64,000 bases of DNA, taken from contig JAJKFJ010021624.1 in assembly GCA_027382625.1 (NCBI GenBank), positions 124,001 through 188,000 of the forward strand, written 5' to 3'. Source of the stretch: Tetmemena sp. SeJ-2015. Lineage: Eukaryota; Ciliophora; Spirotrichea; Sporadotrichida; Oxytrichidae. Shown piece by piece: positions 44,798 through 56,099 of this stretch. Position numbers and translations under genes: made by a program. How positions within the stretch are numbered: the stretch's first letter is position 1; the number at the start of each line of letters is the position of its first letter. The notes beneath the pieces were generated by a model, which worked only from the letters and a program-made list of their open reading frames with translations, did not search any database and was not told the origin of the DNA.

Positions 44798-46942
44798 TCA
44801 CTCCTAAACCATATTTATACTTAAAGCCGAGGATGGATGAAGCCATGACTGATCTTTTCCTTTGTTCAGCTTTCTTCTCTTCAACCTCAACATCTTAATG
44901 GCGATTGTTCTACTTAGCTGATAGAAAATTAATTCAACAAATCCTATTGATCCGTGTTTTTGTCCAAATATACTGTGCTCATTTTAATTAACCTTATCTT
45001 TGGCCTTGTTTGAGGAAGAAGGAGATAGCTCTTGAGGGTCAGGTTCTTCTCCAAACAATGGATCTTGAAGAGAACTTAGGTAGTAGTTTAAGATTGCCTT
45101 GCTATTCATCTCTTGCTTGAACTCAGCAAGAGTGTAGTTCATTACAACTTATCCTGAGTCATCAACCATCTTATTCTTGTACAAATCTCTCCATACCTGC
45201 TTTGAAGTTAGCTCGTCTAGGTAGTGAAACTTCCCTTGCTCACTCCAAACGTTGTCTAGGAAAGTTCTTGAGGATGGAGTTAGACCATTCTCGAACATCA
45301 TTCCCAAATACGCTCTTGCTTCCTTGTGTCCCATTAGGGCAGACGTGTAAATGTAGAAGAACATAAATTACATATATCACTAAAAAAGAAAGCATTTTCT
45401 TGACTCTCATCCACCATTTCTAATCTTTTCAAAATGTCAGATGTTTGCACTTGCCTTCTGAAATGTGCCTTACCAAGTAAGAAGTAGAATTCTGAGAGCA
45501 GCTAGTTTACATCGTAAAAGTCTATGAGGAATTAATCTCTACCAAGCTCTTTTAAGGCTGAGGAAGTTTTAGCAGTTTGATAACCAAAGTTATTTAGAAT
45601 GGATTGTATGAATTCCACTTCATTCTCAGGTATGTAATCAATAAATTTCACTGCAATTAGAAGTTTAAATTAAATGATATTGAATAGAAACTTTTGCTAC
45701 TATCGGATTTGAGATTTGATTCTTTCATTTTATAGAGCTATCATTAAGCATCTTTCAGACTCTTCCTTGCCTAAGTGTTAAAGTCTTAGTGTTGTGAGCA
45801 TAATAGACAAGCTAAACTTGATAGGATAAAAGTGATCTTGAGAATCGAGAAAAATTATCTCAATTTTTAAAGTAAACTTAGCCAGGTATTTTTAGTTTTA
45901 CTTATGAGAAAAAATGGATTACCATTTTGTAAATTAATTAAGCTCAATCCACATTTGATTAATCTATAACTTAAGATATGAGTGAATACATAATTTGAGA
46001 ATTATAATATGATCAATGATTGCGTTTATAATCTCTTCTCAGTAGTTTAACCATGCCAGTGAAAGAAACTATGTACACCATAAACAAAAGACCAACAATC
46101 AGCTAAGACTTGGGAGACTCAGAATGAATTGAAACAAACTTCTTTACTGTGTCTACCATATCTAGCCTTTGCCATTTTCCATACAAACTTTTCAAATTAT
46201 AATTTGAAAGTCTTTTTAATTTTTTACTTAAGAGATAAACAGGAGTGAGAGCTTGAGACTCCTCTTTCATTGCTTTTTCGTAGTAAATTTGAGCAACTTC
46301 CAAATCCAGGTTGACTCCCATTCCAAAGTGATGAATCATCCCTAAATTGAAGAGAGCCTGCCCCTTAAGCTCAGAGTCCCTTGAGTAAGTTACCACTGAC
46401 TGATAAAGCTCGATGGCTTTCTGATAAGACTAATTGCATGCAATTCTATACAAATCTTAAGTACAACAAATCTCAAGCTTACCCGTAGTAATGGAAGTCT
46501 CCTAGTTTCAAATTAGCCTCATCTACTGTTTCTCTTTAAAGCGAGGCCATTTAGAAATACTTGTATGCCAAGTGCTTGTTTATGTTGAATACATAATTTA
46601 GGAAATACAGTTTATTATATAATGAACTTCTTTGAGTCGCTAATTCCATGTCTCTTGAACTCTTGCTCTACAACTTCAGAGAGAAGAGATTTTTTATTGT
46701 CGAAAATATCGTATTTGTCAAATAAGATAGCTGCATTCAACTATGCAACAGCCAGTCCTTGCTCAGCTAGTTCCATATAAATCACAGCAGCCTCTTAAAA
46801 TCTCTCCCAAATGTTATAATATTCAAATATAGGTGAGAATTTAAATCAATTTATTATAATTTCAAGTAATAAGAAAGATACCTGTAAATGAGGGCTGTTA
46901 ATAACCTTTAAGACAATTAACTGCTTCTTGATCAACACTCAT
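44798..46942 (-). CDS. Second Sel1-repeat protein (SEL1L/HRD3-like)
   Basis: The ATG at 46942 opens MSVDQEAVNCLKG; TGA is at 44798-44800. Sel1 signatures: AAVIYMELAEQGLAVAQLNA, AILFDKYDIFD, ALFNLGMIHHFGMGVNLDLE, VAQIYYEKAMKEESQALTPV, and FFYIYTSALMGHKEARAYLG, MMFENGLTPSS. The AVAQ-N-A-LLD style unit is typical of the C-terminal Sel1 block of SEL1L/HRD3. Between 45400 and 46100 the frame changes several times, so introns or IESs are present. The tail is Lys/Arg-rich. No transmembrane segment was identified. Confidence 0.7.
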
Positions 46943-47127
46943 TTTAAATTTTAAGCAGTTCCATTAAGGATCTTCTAAGTTTAGTTAAATAATGGGTTCT
47001 TATTTGATTCTATTCAAAATTATCAAATTCTCATACATTTTTAAAATCCTAAAACTCAGCGAATCCTAGTAATAATTTTGTCACTTTGAAAAATCAACTT
47101 TAATTTGTTAATCAACCACGTTATAAA

Positions 47128-48152
47128 ATGGGAGTGAGCCAGTCTAAAAAGCTTGACAAGAAACTACTTGTAAGTTGAAGAAATAAATATTTTTAACTTA
47201 TATGTTTAGGAGATGTTCACTCTTCAAGAAGCCCTGACAGTTGATCCAAACTTCACTAACATTATAAACCATAATCCCAACATCAAAGATCATTTGTTCA
47301 CTGATGTAAGTTCTGACTCATCTGCCTCGTCACCAGCTCACAACTTTACTTCTCATCACATACTATTTTGCTTTTTAGATGAAAATGCGTTACACTCATT
47401 ACGTGGCTCACTAAAAGAATCTTCCCCTTCTAAAAGAGATCCTGAAGCATCAACAGGGTAAAGACGATGTCAAGAATCTAGAAGATAGAGTAAGCATTAT
47501 AAAGTGAAACTGAAAAATATTAATGAGGTCAATCAGCTCAAAGAGTTTAAATATAGTTTGGGAATAAAGTCGCACACATCGCTGCCTGTTAAAATGACCA
47601 GGAGATGATTCAAATTTTAATAGAGAATGGAATTAACGTCTTCGACTCTAAAAATCATGTAAGAGTTTGCAAAAATATATTCCAGAACTGAATTTTTCTG
47701 TTTAGAAAGGTGAAACGCCAATAGATATTGCTGGGATTTATAACTCAGAGAAGATTCAAGCTTAGATAGGCAGAGGGAAAATAGGCAGCTTCAAGTAAGT
47801 TAAAGCAAACTGTATGAATGCCTTTAGATTAAGATCTCTGGAGGAAGAGAAGGAGCAAGATTATGAAGCAGCTATGGGGCCTAGAGATTAGGAAGCAAGA
47901 AGCATGAAAGTGGCCTAAAAGATGGACTGATACAATCATTAAGCAAAGCCAGCTAAAGAAATAGAGCAAGTGTATTCAAAATACCTAATTAATTATCTTT
48001 AAGTGAAAAAGCACCCTAGATAGTTTGGCTCATTGCAAAGTGAAAGTTTTGAAAAGATGATGGAATAGGTAGTTTAGGAGAATCCATCAGTAGTCGGAAG
48101 CATATAAAATCTGGTTTCACTATAGAGAATTGAAAAGCCTTAGAAGCTTTGA
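47128..48152 (+). CDS. Ankyrin-repeat protein with N-terminal MGVSQ
   Basis: The ATG at 47128 gives MGVSQSKKLDKKLL, an N-terminal Gly-Val-Ser motif compatible with N-myristoylation. Several short GT-AG introns follow (for example GTAAGTTG to TTTAG before EMFTLQEALTVDPNF). Ankyrin-like units: NKVAHIAACQNDQEMIQILI, ENGINVFDSKNH, KGETPIDIAGIYNSEKIQAQ. The C-terminal half is polar (EEEKEQDYEAAMGPRDQEAR; YSKYLINYLQVKKHPRQFGS), ending RIEKPQKL at a TGA (48150-48152). Likely a membrane-associated adaptor; partner unknown. Confidence 0.75.
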
Positions 48153-48315
48153 GCGCGTCTTTGCTCTCAGAGAGATAATAAAAGAGTTTAGAAATTTGTA
48201 TTCACTTCTTGAGTTATTTATTTCTTTACTCATTTGAAATTGTTTTATTAAAAGCAGAGCTTAAAAAGAAAACTTAAAAAGCAAGTTTAATTATTTCTGA
48301 TACAAAATTAAATTA

Positions 48316-49344
48316 ATGGCCCTTATTTTGTTGTTTTAAAAGCGCAATTTCGGCACAGTCAAGTTGAGTTCCTTAGCTAAAACTCTCTAATAAATCGAGA
48401 ATACTGCTTCAAGAAATGCTAAGACTGATATCTTCTTTAATTACATCTAGCTTATCTTTAAAGAAATTAAATTATTTAATTTGAATATTATCGCTCAAGA
48501 TACCGAGGCACTTGGCGATGTTGTAAGATTCACAACATCCAAATTAATTGTGAGACTTAATAAATAAATTTATGAATCCTAATTCAAGCCTTCCTTCAAT
48601 GACAAGTTTGAACTTATGACAGCAGGCAAAATTATCTCCTAAAGTCTGATTAATCGCTTTTAAATCCAATTATCAAACGACAAACTCAAGGAACTTTATC
48701 AAAAAATGGGTGACTATGGAGATATCGCTGCCTCTCTATTGGCCGAGGAGAAAAACTCTGAAGCCTCAAATGATTTATCAATTTATCCTTGTTATTTAAG
48801 ATTTGGGGAATTAAAGTGCTGACTTGGACTTGATTCTTAACCTATTCAATGAGAACAGATTTTTAAAAGGTGACTCTAGTACAGAGTAGAGGCTAAAAAA
48901 TATAGTTGAGATCTTGAAGTTGTGCTAAACCCCAGAAGAAATAAAGTATGTTGTTCGCTCTCTTGATAATTTTTATTTAATTTTTATGTCAGCTAAATAC
49001 TAAATGATATTGTAAGACACATTAAAGCGATGATTAACTAGAGTTTAGGGACTGAGAATAGGAATCTCAACCAAGACTATAGAGAATTGTATATTGAAGC
49101 TTTACAATATGAAATTGCTTTCTATTGAAGATGTCAACAAATTTGAGAGCGATATTTTCGGCCTTATCTATTAAATAAGTTTAATTTATTGTGTAAGGCC
49201 ACAAGATTATTGGAAATAAAATAAATACCACACAAGAGGGCTATGAATATTTTTAATATTTATTGGCATAGAGAACTAAGAAGAAGAAAAAAGTTCCTCC
49301 CGACTTACAATAGGTAAATATAACTTCCCCTTAAATGCTAATTA
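48316..49344 (+). CDS. LIG1: DNA ligase I, N-terminal part (germline segment upstream of a nested gene)
   Basis: Reads as the helical DNA-binding domain of ATP-dependent DNA ligases: VKLSSLAKTLQQIENTASRN, KELYQKMGDYGDIAASLLAE, QRLKNIVEILKLCQTPEEIK, YVVRSL, then RIGISTKTIENCILKL, which parallels the (L)RLGLAEQ(S)V segment of LIG1. Breaks lie at about 48785-48825 and 48990-49040. The ATG at 48316 is a plausible start but is close to conserved sequence, so an upstream exon may exist. The part ends at a 12-bp repeat whose second copy begins the C-terminal part 3 kb away. Together the two parts make a replication/repair ligase. Confidence 0.8.
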
Positions 49345-49600
49345 AACATTTTCAATCACATAATATTTTATTGAATAATATATTTCCCCTTTTAGAAATT
49401 AAGATGAATTTATTCTATGGCTTATGCTTATTAATTTAAATAATTCATATCTATTCTATACAGCCTTAATTGAATTAGAAAATTTTTGGTTTTTAATTTG
49501 ATTATCAAAATGTTTTGCATTATAGGTTGAGAGCAGAATCCTAGATTAAGTTGCGGAAAATTTATAATAAAATAGAAATTAGATTTAAACATAGCCCTAA

Positions 49601-51935
49601 ATGGAAACAGAAAAACTAGAAGAGAGAAAAGCATTCATGACTGTGAAAAATGAAAACCCATTGCGCAGGAGAGAAGAATGGGCTGTCAGCCTCCGCAAGA
49701 ATAAGACCAGAGAGATTATAGAAAGCAAGAGGAAGAGAGAGTTCATTCCCCCAGCCCAGGTCAACCCATATTCTCTTAATGCGGATTAGCAAGAGAATTT
49801 CGCCCTCTCACAGATCGAGAATAATAGGCCTTAAGATCGAATGGATGGCCTCACTAGTGCTGCTGATGAAGAACAATCTGAGATTGTGAGTTTCATCGAG
49901 AGTTTGCTTCCCTAAATTAGAATAATAAATAGTTATAAGGAATAGTAAATATCCTCTGATTAAATACTTTAAAATGGTTTAGGATATCCCTCACGAGGAT
50001 ACTTAAAGGAAACTAAACCACTTGATAGATTTACTTCTTCCAACTCAAGCAGAGATTTAAGATAACAATTTCTTAGATTAGGGCATAGATACCAGAACTA
50101 AGGTCCTCAAGTTCATCAGACTAAACTCAAACTATTTTATGAAAGATCAGTTATTTTTTATTTAGACCTAAAATTTAGGTTTATGCTTGCAAGATCACCT
50201 GATTTAGAATTGCTGCCCTCTTCTTTAGTTCTTAGAGGAATCCGGACTGATATTTAGAATATGCCAGATGCTGGATTTCATGTCAAACTCAATGCATAGA
50301 GCCTACATTTCAGAGTTGCTCTATGAGAGTATGTGGATGATTTTAAACTTTTCTTCTGAAGATAGTGATTTTTGCAGACACCTCACTCATCCTGACTACA
50401 ATCTGACTGTGATCATGAGTAAAATTCTACGCAACTGTCCTGACCCAATTGAGCAAAATATCCTGTGGACTTACTTCAATTTCTTAGGGGACCTCGACAA
50501 GGATGTTCAAAAAGCTGTCATGATAAGCGAATGTTTTTTCATGGATTATTTAGCTAACATGATCAACTAAAATTTATAGTTTATTTAAATTTTATAATAA
50601 TCTCTCTTTAAATCATTTTATTAAGTTACTAGAATTAGATAAGTAGAAACATCTTGGTGATATTACCTTGGGGTCTTAAGAATCTCGTAAAGTCTAATCA
50701 ACTTAATCTAGATGGATATGAGATAGTGGTCATGTTGCTATGTAGGGCTAGCTCTTTTAATTTATTAAGCTTTTATTTTAAAAGATAGCGACGAAATCAT
50801 TAAAGAGAGCAACTTAAAATTAAAGAGAAAGGAGGTTCTGCTCAGTGAAATAATGGAAGCTTTGTCAGAAATCTTTAAAACGTACCTAGATGACTTAAGT
50901 GATAAGGTTTTACATTTCAACTTGGAATCTATGGTGGAGATTACACTGCAGTCAGACCAATTTAAAGTTATCCTTCAGGCAGTAAGGTTCATCGGAGCAA
51001 TAATGTCCTCATCCGATTCGATAGCTACTCTTTTCTTGCAAAGAATACCAGATCTTCATCTCTTACTTTGCCAGAATTAAATTAAATAGTTTTCTTAATC
51101 TAGAATGTGATGAGCGGAAAACTCGGCCTGAATGCTGACAACGGAACTAATTTACTATTGTTTAATTACTTTTTTTATTCAGAGAAGAGAAAGAAGTCGA
51201 TTTTGAAGCAGATCTTTTGGATTTTCTCAAACATGGCACTTCTACCTACAGAGTACCGCGATAAGTTGCTAGAGCCTCAAATCATGGACCTTCCCAAAGA
51301 GCTGCTGCACAACTAAAAATTCTATTTAGACTTTAAGTTATAAAACTTTGAGAACACCTATCCGGATGTGTTTTAGGAGTGTATGTTTTTCGTGTGCAAT
51401 CTAGTGATTCACTGCAACAATTACCAGTTTAGAAATGCGCTAGTCAGTAAAGACCTAGTTCACCTTCTAGTAAAGTTGATTGAGAATCGATCATACTAGA
51501 AAAGACTGCTTGTAAAATATTTAAAATCACTCTGTCTTAATATTTATTAAACTTATAAGTGCGTTTGAGGCACTTGACAGGTACTTCGACTTCGACAGGA
51601 AATGCAACGAAGGCACAGAAAATGAGGAAACTATAAGGAATTATTTTGAGTCAATCGGTGGGCTTGATGCACTACAATAGTACTATAGTCAATACGACTT
51701 CGATATTTTCAGCATACTTTATAAGTTAAAATGGATTTAATGTTTCAGCCCTGCCTCAGGTTTAATTGAGAAGTACTTCAATGATTTAGATATGCCCAAT
51801 GATAAGTTTTTAACTCAGCAGTATCAGAACACTGCGAACATTCATGACGACACAAGACCCCCTCCAGATTTTGGAGAAGGATATGGAGGTCCTGCCGATA
51901 TTATAAGAAAACATTTAAATTGGAAATTTATGTAA
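49601..51935 (+). CDS. Importin-alpha-like armadillo-repeat protein
   Basis: The ATG at 49601 starts a basic IBB-like region (PLRRREEWAVSLRKNKTREI, IESKRKREF), as in importin-alpha adaptors that bind importin-beta. Armadillo-type helices follow: DTRTKVLKFIRLNSNYFMKD, CCPLLQFLEESGLIFRICQM, LLYESMWMILNFSSEDSDF, NILWTYFNFLGDLDKDVQK, RKKSILKQIFWIFSNMALLP, ECMFFVCNLVIHCNNYQF, ALVSKDLVHLLVKLIENRSY. The C-terminus is GFGEGYGG-like acidic/Gly text ending near LNWKFM. Introns are inferred near 50570-50640, 51070-51105 and 51530-51560. The stop is uncertain because the frame stays open in AT-rich DNA. The gene lies wholly inside the ligase gap. Confidence 0.75.
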
Positions 51936-52401
51936 AAAAATATAATTATCTATATAAAATATCAGTATACCTTTGATTTATAACTGAAGAAATTTTTATA
52001 AAGAATTCATAAGTTTTAAAATTTTAAAGTTTCAAACCTATTTTGAAATTCTGTTGATCATAATCTTTAAAGATATTTACTAAAGTCTATAAATAAAATA
52101 GAGGCCACAATTTGAGATATTAGATTTTAAATTTTATATCTCTGTAGATATTCTATTATCTTGGTATTTATAAGAAGTTTAAATTTATGCAACTGTAAAT
52201 TAAAACTAAATCTCTACTATTTAATTTATTAGTGTTTAATTTCCTATATTTTAATATGGATGGAAACTCAAATGGCAATGATGGAGGTTATAACATTTGA
52301 TCAGAGAACTCACCATGCACCAAACTTAAAAACTTTTGATAACTTATTATTTTAGCTTAAGATTTAAATTCTTCTCATTCTACTTTAGATTATTTTTTTT
52401 A
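51936..52401. other. AT-rich right part of the ligase gap
   Basis: Between the armadillo gene and the second pointer copy. AT-rich with no coding frame; may include the 3' end of the armadillo chromosome. Confidence 0.4.
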
Positions 52402-54258
52402 AAATGCTAATTAGGAGTGCCCATGAAGCCTATGCTGGGTAGACCTGCAAAAACTTTTGAAGAATTCTTAAAACTCACAAAGAAATTTAAATTATAATGA
52501 TGTATTTATTTCTATAAATTTAGGCGTGAGAGAGACGACTATGTGATTGCAGAGTATAAATACGATGGAGAAAGAACTCAAATTCACTTTTATGGCCGAT
52601 TTGATTAGCTTGTAGTTAACCTCTTCAGCAGAAACTTCGACAATTAAAATGACAAATTCTGGCGATTATTGAAATTTCATTTAAATTCAATTTAATTGAA
52701 AAGATTAGTAGAAAGACTTCAAGAGTTCTTTAAAAATGCGCAAGCAAAGGGAATAGAGAGCTTGATTTTAGATGGGGAAGTAATCTATGTCCATAATAAA
52801 ACTAAAAAGATTCTCCCCTTCTAGGATATCAAGAGGAGACTCAAAAGCACAGCTGATGAAGATATAATCAATGAGTAAGCTGTTGTCACAAATTAAAGGT
52901 AAAATACTTTTATTATGATAATTATTGAATAAATGAAAGTCCCTATTCTGATTTCATCGAAAATGAGAGCAGACCAGTTGTAGTACTCTTTGATATTTTG
53001 AGTTTGAATGGTGAGAGTTAGTTAATGAAGCCTATCTTAGAGAGGAGGAAAATACTTGAGGAACTCTTTAATGAGAATTTAGAAGACGTATTTATGATGC
53101 CCAGGTATGAAGTCTTAAGAGTTGATCAGCCATAAGAAATTATTTAGTCACAGTAAGAAGAATCTAAGGTAATTTTGTAAGAAGAATCTAAGATGATGGA
53201 AGATAAAGTAAAAATCAAAAGACCAAGAAAAAGCAAGAATAAAGAGAAAGAACTTCAGGTAGAGGAAAAAGGAGAAGAAATCAAGCAATAATCAGATAGT
53301 TAAAATATAGAATCTCTATCCTAAAGTCTCAAATATAACCCATAGACAGCTGAATAAATCGATATTATTTTTAAGATAGATTGATGACTGACTCTAAAAG
53401 AGATGATTGTGAGGGACTAATTTTAAAATCCGCAAATGAGGACTCTTATTACGATATTACAGGCACTCGCTCTCAATAGTGGGTAAAAATAAAGCATAGC
53501 CTTGATCGAAATAACTCAGGTATGAGGGACACCCTTGATTTAATTCCACTAGGTGCTTTTTACGGAAGAGGTAAAAGGACAGGAGTATTTGGAGCTTTCT
53601 TCAATTTATTTATTATAAATTAATAGAGGAATTAAGAAAATTAATTGGCTAATTTGATAATCTTCATTTATGCTTATATAATTGAAGGATTTAATCTTGC
53701 TAGGCGCTTACAACAGAGAACAAAATAAGTTTGAAGCGCTCTGTAAGATGGCACTGGCTTTAAAAATGAGGATCTGAAAACTTTGAGCGAATAAATTTAG
53801 CCTTTCATACTTGAGGAGAAGCCCCCTGCCTTCAATATAAGCAGTGCAATAAAACCAGACGCATACATCAGCCCAACGCTCATTTGGGAAATAGGAGCAG
53901 ACTTCATTTTAGTTGTTATTATATTGACTCATTCTCACTGAGTAAGGTGTATACAATTGGCCAAGGTGAACTTAAGAAAGTAGACTCTGAGGGAAAATTA
54001 AATTTATTGGACTCAAATTAAGGACTATCCCTCCGCTTTCCTAAATTTATCAGAGACAGGCCTGACAAGAGATTTCATAATCATTTAAGTTCGCAGGTTA
54101 AGAATGATGAGAGTACAAATAATGAGGAGATTGGTACTGAAGTACAAGAGATATTGCGTATGTATCATATGGACATAGAACTCTTTGCATTACAAATTAA
54201 AAACCCAACCAGTAATACAAATGACTCACTGCAAAATGCTAAAGAGGCTAAACTTTGA
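52402..54258 (+). CDS. LIG1: DNA ligase I, catalytic part
   Basis: Nucleotidyltransferase motifs in order: VPMKPMLGRPAKTF, motif I AEYKYDGERTQIHFYGRF (adenylated Lys in K-Y-D-G), NLFSRNFDNQ (motif III-like), ILDGEVIYVHN (motif IIIa/IV region), VVVLFDILSLNGES, RDDCEGLILKSANE (motif IV E-G-L), QWVKIKHSLDRNNSGMRDTL (motif V), DLIPLGAFYGRGKRTGVFGA, WEIGADFIL, QGLSLRFPKFIRDRPDK (motif VI). TGA at 54256. A Lys/Glu-rich insertion (KIKRPRKSKNKEKELQVEEK) sits before the motif IV region. Introns or IESs are near 52495-52525, 52900-52970, 53300-53385, 53605-53690 and 53905-53940. Confidence 0.92.
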
Positions 54259-54379
54259 ATGAAAGCTACAATATTGGATTTTAATCATTGAATTCTTAAT
54301 TTCATTTTCATTAATTTAGTTATGAAGTCCAAGATTTTATTTAAATTATTTTAATTATTAAATTAGAAAGTTAAAATTC
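54259..54379. other. AT-rich spacer downstream of the ligase gene
   Basis: About 120 bp of AT-rich DNA leading abruptly into a GC-rich island. Nothing else seen. Confidence 0.35.
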
Positions 54380-54815
54380 AGGACGGATACGACCAATCCA
54401 TTGGCTGGTGGGTGAGTGCTTAAAAGAGGTAAGGGATAATGGCAGCCGAAGCTCTGGGGAAGGTGGTTGAGCTGCTCACTGGAGAGATAATCAAAGGTGA
54501 GTGGTTCCCACTCACCCTCCTAATCCTTGTAGGCGTTGAGGGACGAGATCTATGGGCAAACACTCAGTCATGCAGCTGGACAGCGAAGCCAGACTCTACG
54601 GAGCAGCGACTTGCTCTCGGTCCGAAGCTACCGGATTTTTTTTCTCCTTCTAGGTTTTTTTGGATGGTGAAGCCGGGGGCTTCTGCTCAGAATGTGAGGT
54701 GGGTGCCACGTGTTTAATATCCCTATTCGGCTGGTAGGTTTGTGTGCGTCAGATAAGTGCGTCACAGCAATATCATTGACGTCACGGCCTATCTTATTTA
54801 TGCCGGGGGCCCTTT
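54380..54815. other. GC-rich island of unknown nature
   Basis: About 430 bp at roughly half G+C in an otherwise AT-rich window. A 92-codon ATG frame (54439-54717) is open but lacks the Gln TAA/TAG texture of real genes here. A perfect 9-bp hairpin occurs (GGTGAGTGG, loop TTC, CCACTCACC, about 54496-54516). Repeated words include GCCGGGGGC (twice) and TGCGTCA (twice), and the palindrome TGACGTCA is at 54777-54784. Could be a structured RNA gene, a mobile element or transferred DNA. No known RNA family was recognised. Confidence 0.5.
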
Positions 54816-55500
54816 AATTCCCTTTAATCATTATTTAAATTAATTAATTAAATAAGTGTATAACTAAATTTAACATTTATAATATACAGGAATAAACTTA
54901 TGATCTTAACTAAATTTAGAATATAAGGCTTTACGAATTAGTTTATTTAAAAATAATTTCTTCTTCTGCCAAATCATATTTATTTTCTTAAGAGTGAGTA
55001 TAAAATAGGTAGTGTAAAAATCTAGAAAAAGAAATTAACATAAAAATTTAATTAGCTAATTACTAGTGGATTAGTTATTATTTACTTAAAATGGAACTTC
55101 AGAAAAGTTTTCTATACCGCATTTAAAACTCCTATCATTCTGATATTTATATTAATAATAATAGTTAGGAATTAAGAACCCCTAACGGGCATATAATACT
55201 TAATCAATTTAAATTAATTCACAGGCGTAACCCCTTGATCAGTTGTGCCACGTCACCGTGAAAGCCCACCGTCCTGATATTTATATTATAAGTATAACCA
55301 TACAATTTATTTTGACTATTAATTGATAGAAGCAAAAATTAAAGAACAAGAGTCGTTATCTCGAAGAAGTTTGGAACCTTCACTCAGCTTATGCTTTTAT
55401 TGCTCATACTGAGCCAGAGTTACTTTTCGGCTTGCGCTGCACCTACTTCTGAAAGTAATGAATGACCTGGGGCCACCACAAGAACTTAACTTTGAAGATA
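54816..55500. other. AT-rich non-coding stretch
   Basis: Between the GC-rich island and the next gene. It contains a 15-bp direct repeat (separate entry) and a short GC-richer patch at 55220-55270 that shares TGCCACGT with the island. No coding frame. Confidence 0.4.
55140..55288. repeat. 15-bp direct repeat pair, possible IES pointer
   Basis: CTGATATTTATATTA is at 55140-55154 and 55274-55288, an offset of 134 bp. The enclosed DNA includes the GC-richer patch. With no coding frame on either side, excision cannot be tested from this sequence. Confidence 0.45.
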
Positions 55501-56030
55501 TATGAGTAGTGATGATAATTTATAGGCAGTTTAGTTTACTTGATCTCTCCTCCCAAAGACTCTCGCCACTATGAAGTTTACAAGCCAGAGGGAGCTGTCG
55601 GCTTAAGATACAAGAAGCAAATATTTACAAAGCGAGATTTAGGCTACATAGGGTTTTCCTCTCACGTTTTAGAGTCCATCTTCCGCAAAAAGTACTTCCT
55701 TAATTACTTCACTTAAGCATTAAAAGATTATTTGAGTTTGAATTATAATAAATCACGGAGACAAATGAAGAAGAGCAGTTAAGCTACGATGATTATTTGG
55801 TTAGCGAGGTCTGCCCAAGTGCTCTCTTTAATTCTGTAAGCTCTATTTTCTTCTATAAAAAATATTGTGATGTTCTCATTTTCCTTGTAGGATTCATAAT
55901 AAAGGAATACATTTATTTGTTAACAGATTTTTACCATGCCACCCATTTCTGTTCACAAGACATGATACAAATAGATTTAAATAAGAAAGAATGTTTGAAA
56001 GTAGTAGAAATAATAAAATAATTTGTTCCA
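55500..56030 (+). CDS. Unknown gene fragment(s)
   Basis: A plus-strand frame reads ISPPKDSRHYEVYKPEGAVG, LRYKKQIFTKRDLGYIGFSS, HVLESIFRKKYFLNYFTQ, then a second segment after an AT-rich break reads ITETNEEEQLSYDDYLVSEV and CPSALFNS. A TAT/TTT-rich remainder follows. The composition is coding-like and the HVLESIFRKKYFLNYF block looks structured, but I do not recognise a family. Start, end and introns are unresolved. Confidence 0.45.
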
Positions 56031-56099
56031 TTGATTCAGAGTATTCAATCTACTCATTTATCATTCAAGATCATCTACTGAAGATTGTGGTAGTTCCTC

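Larger units (their letters stand above)
49333..52413. other. Giant IES in the DNA ligase gene bounded by 12-bp pointer, containing a whole gene
   Basis: The 12-bp word AAATGCTAATTA lies at 49333-49344, just past the last N-terminal ligase coding block, and at 52402-52413, just before the block VPMKPMLGRPAKTF that starts the catalytic half. Between them is 3057 bp holding a complete importin-like gene. After joining, a GT-AG intron (GTAAATATAA to AATTAG) would span the junction. The reading frame across the junction still needs one further small correction upstream, so the exact MDS structure is not final. Confidence 0.75.

Noticed and set aside
54439..54717. 92-codon protein in the GC-rich island
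   Set aside because: No Gln TAA/TAG, no similarity recognised, and its composition follows the GC island rather than coding texture.
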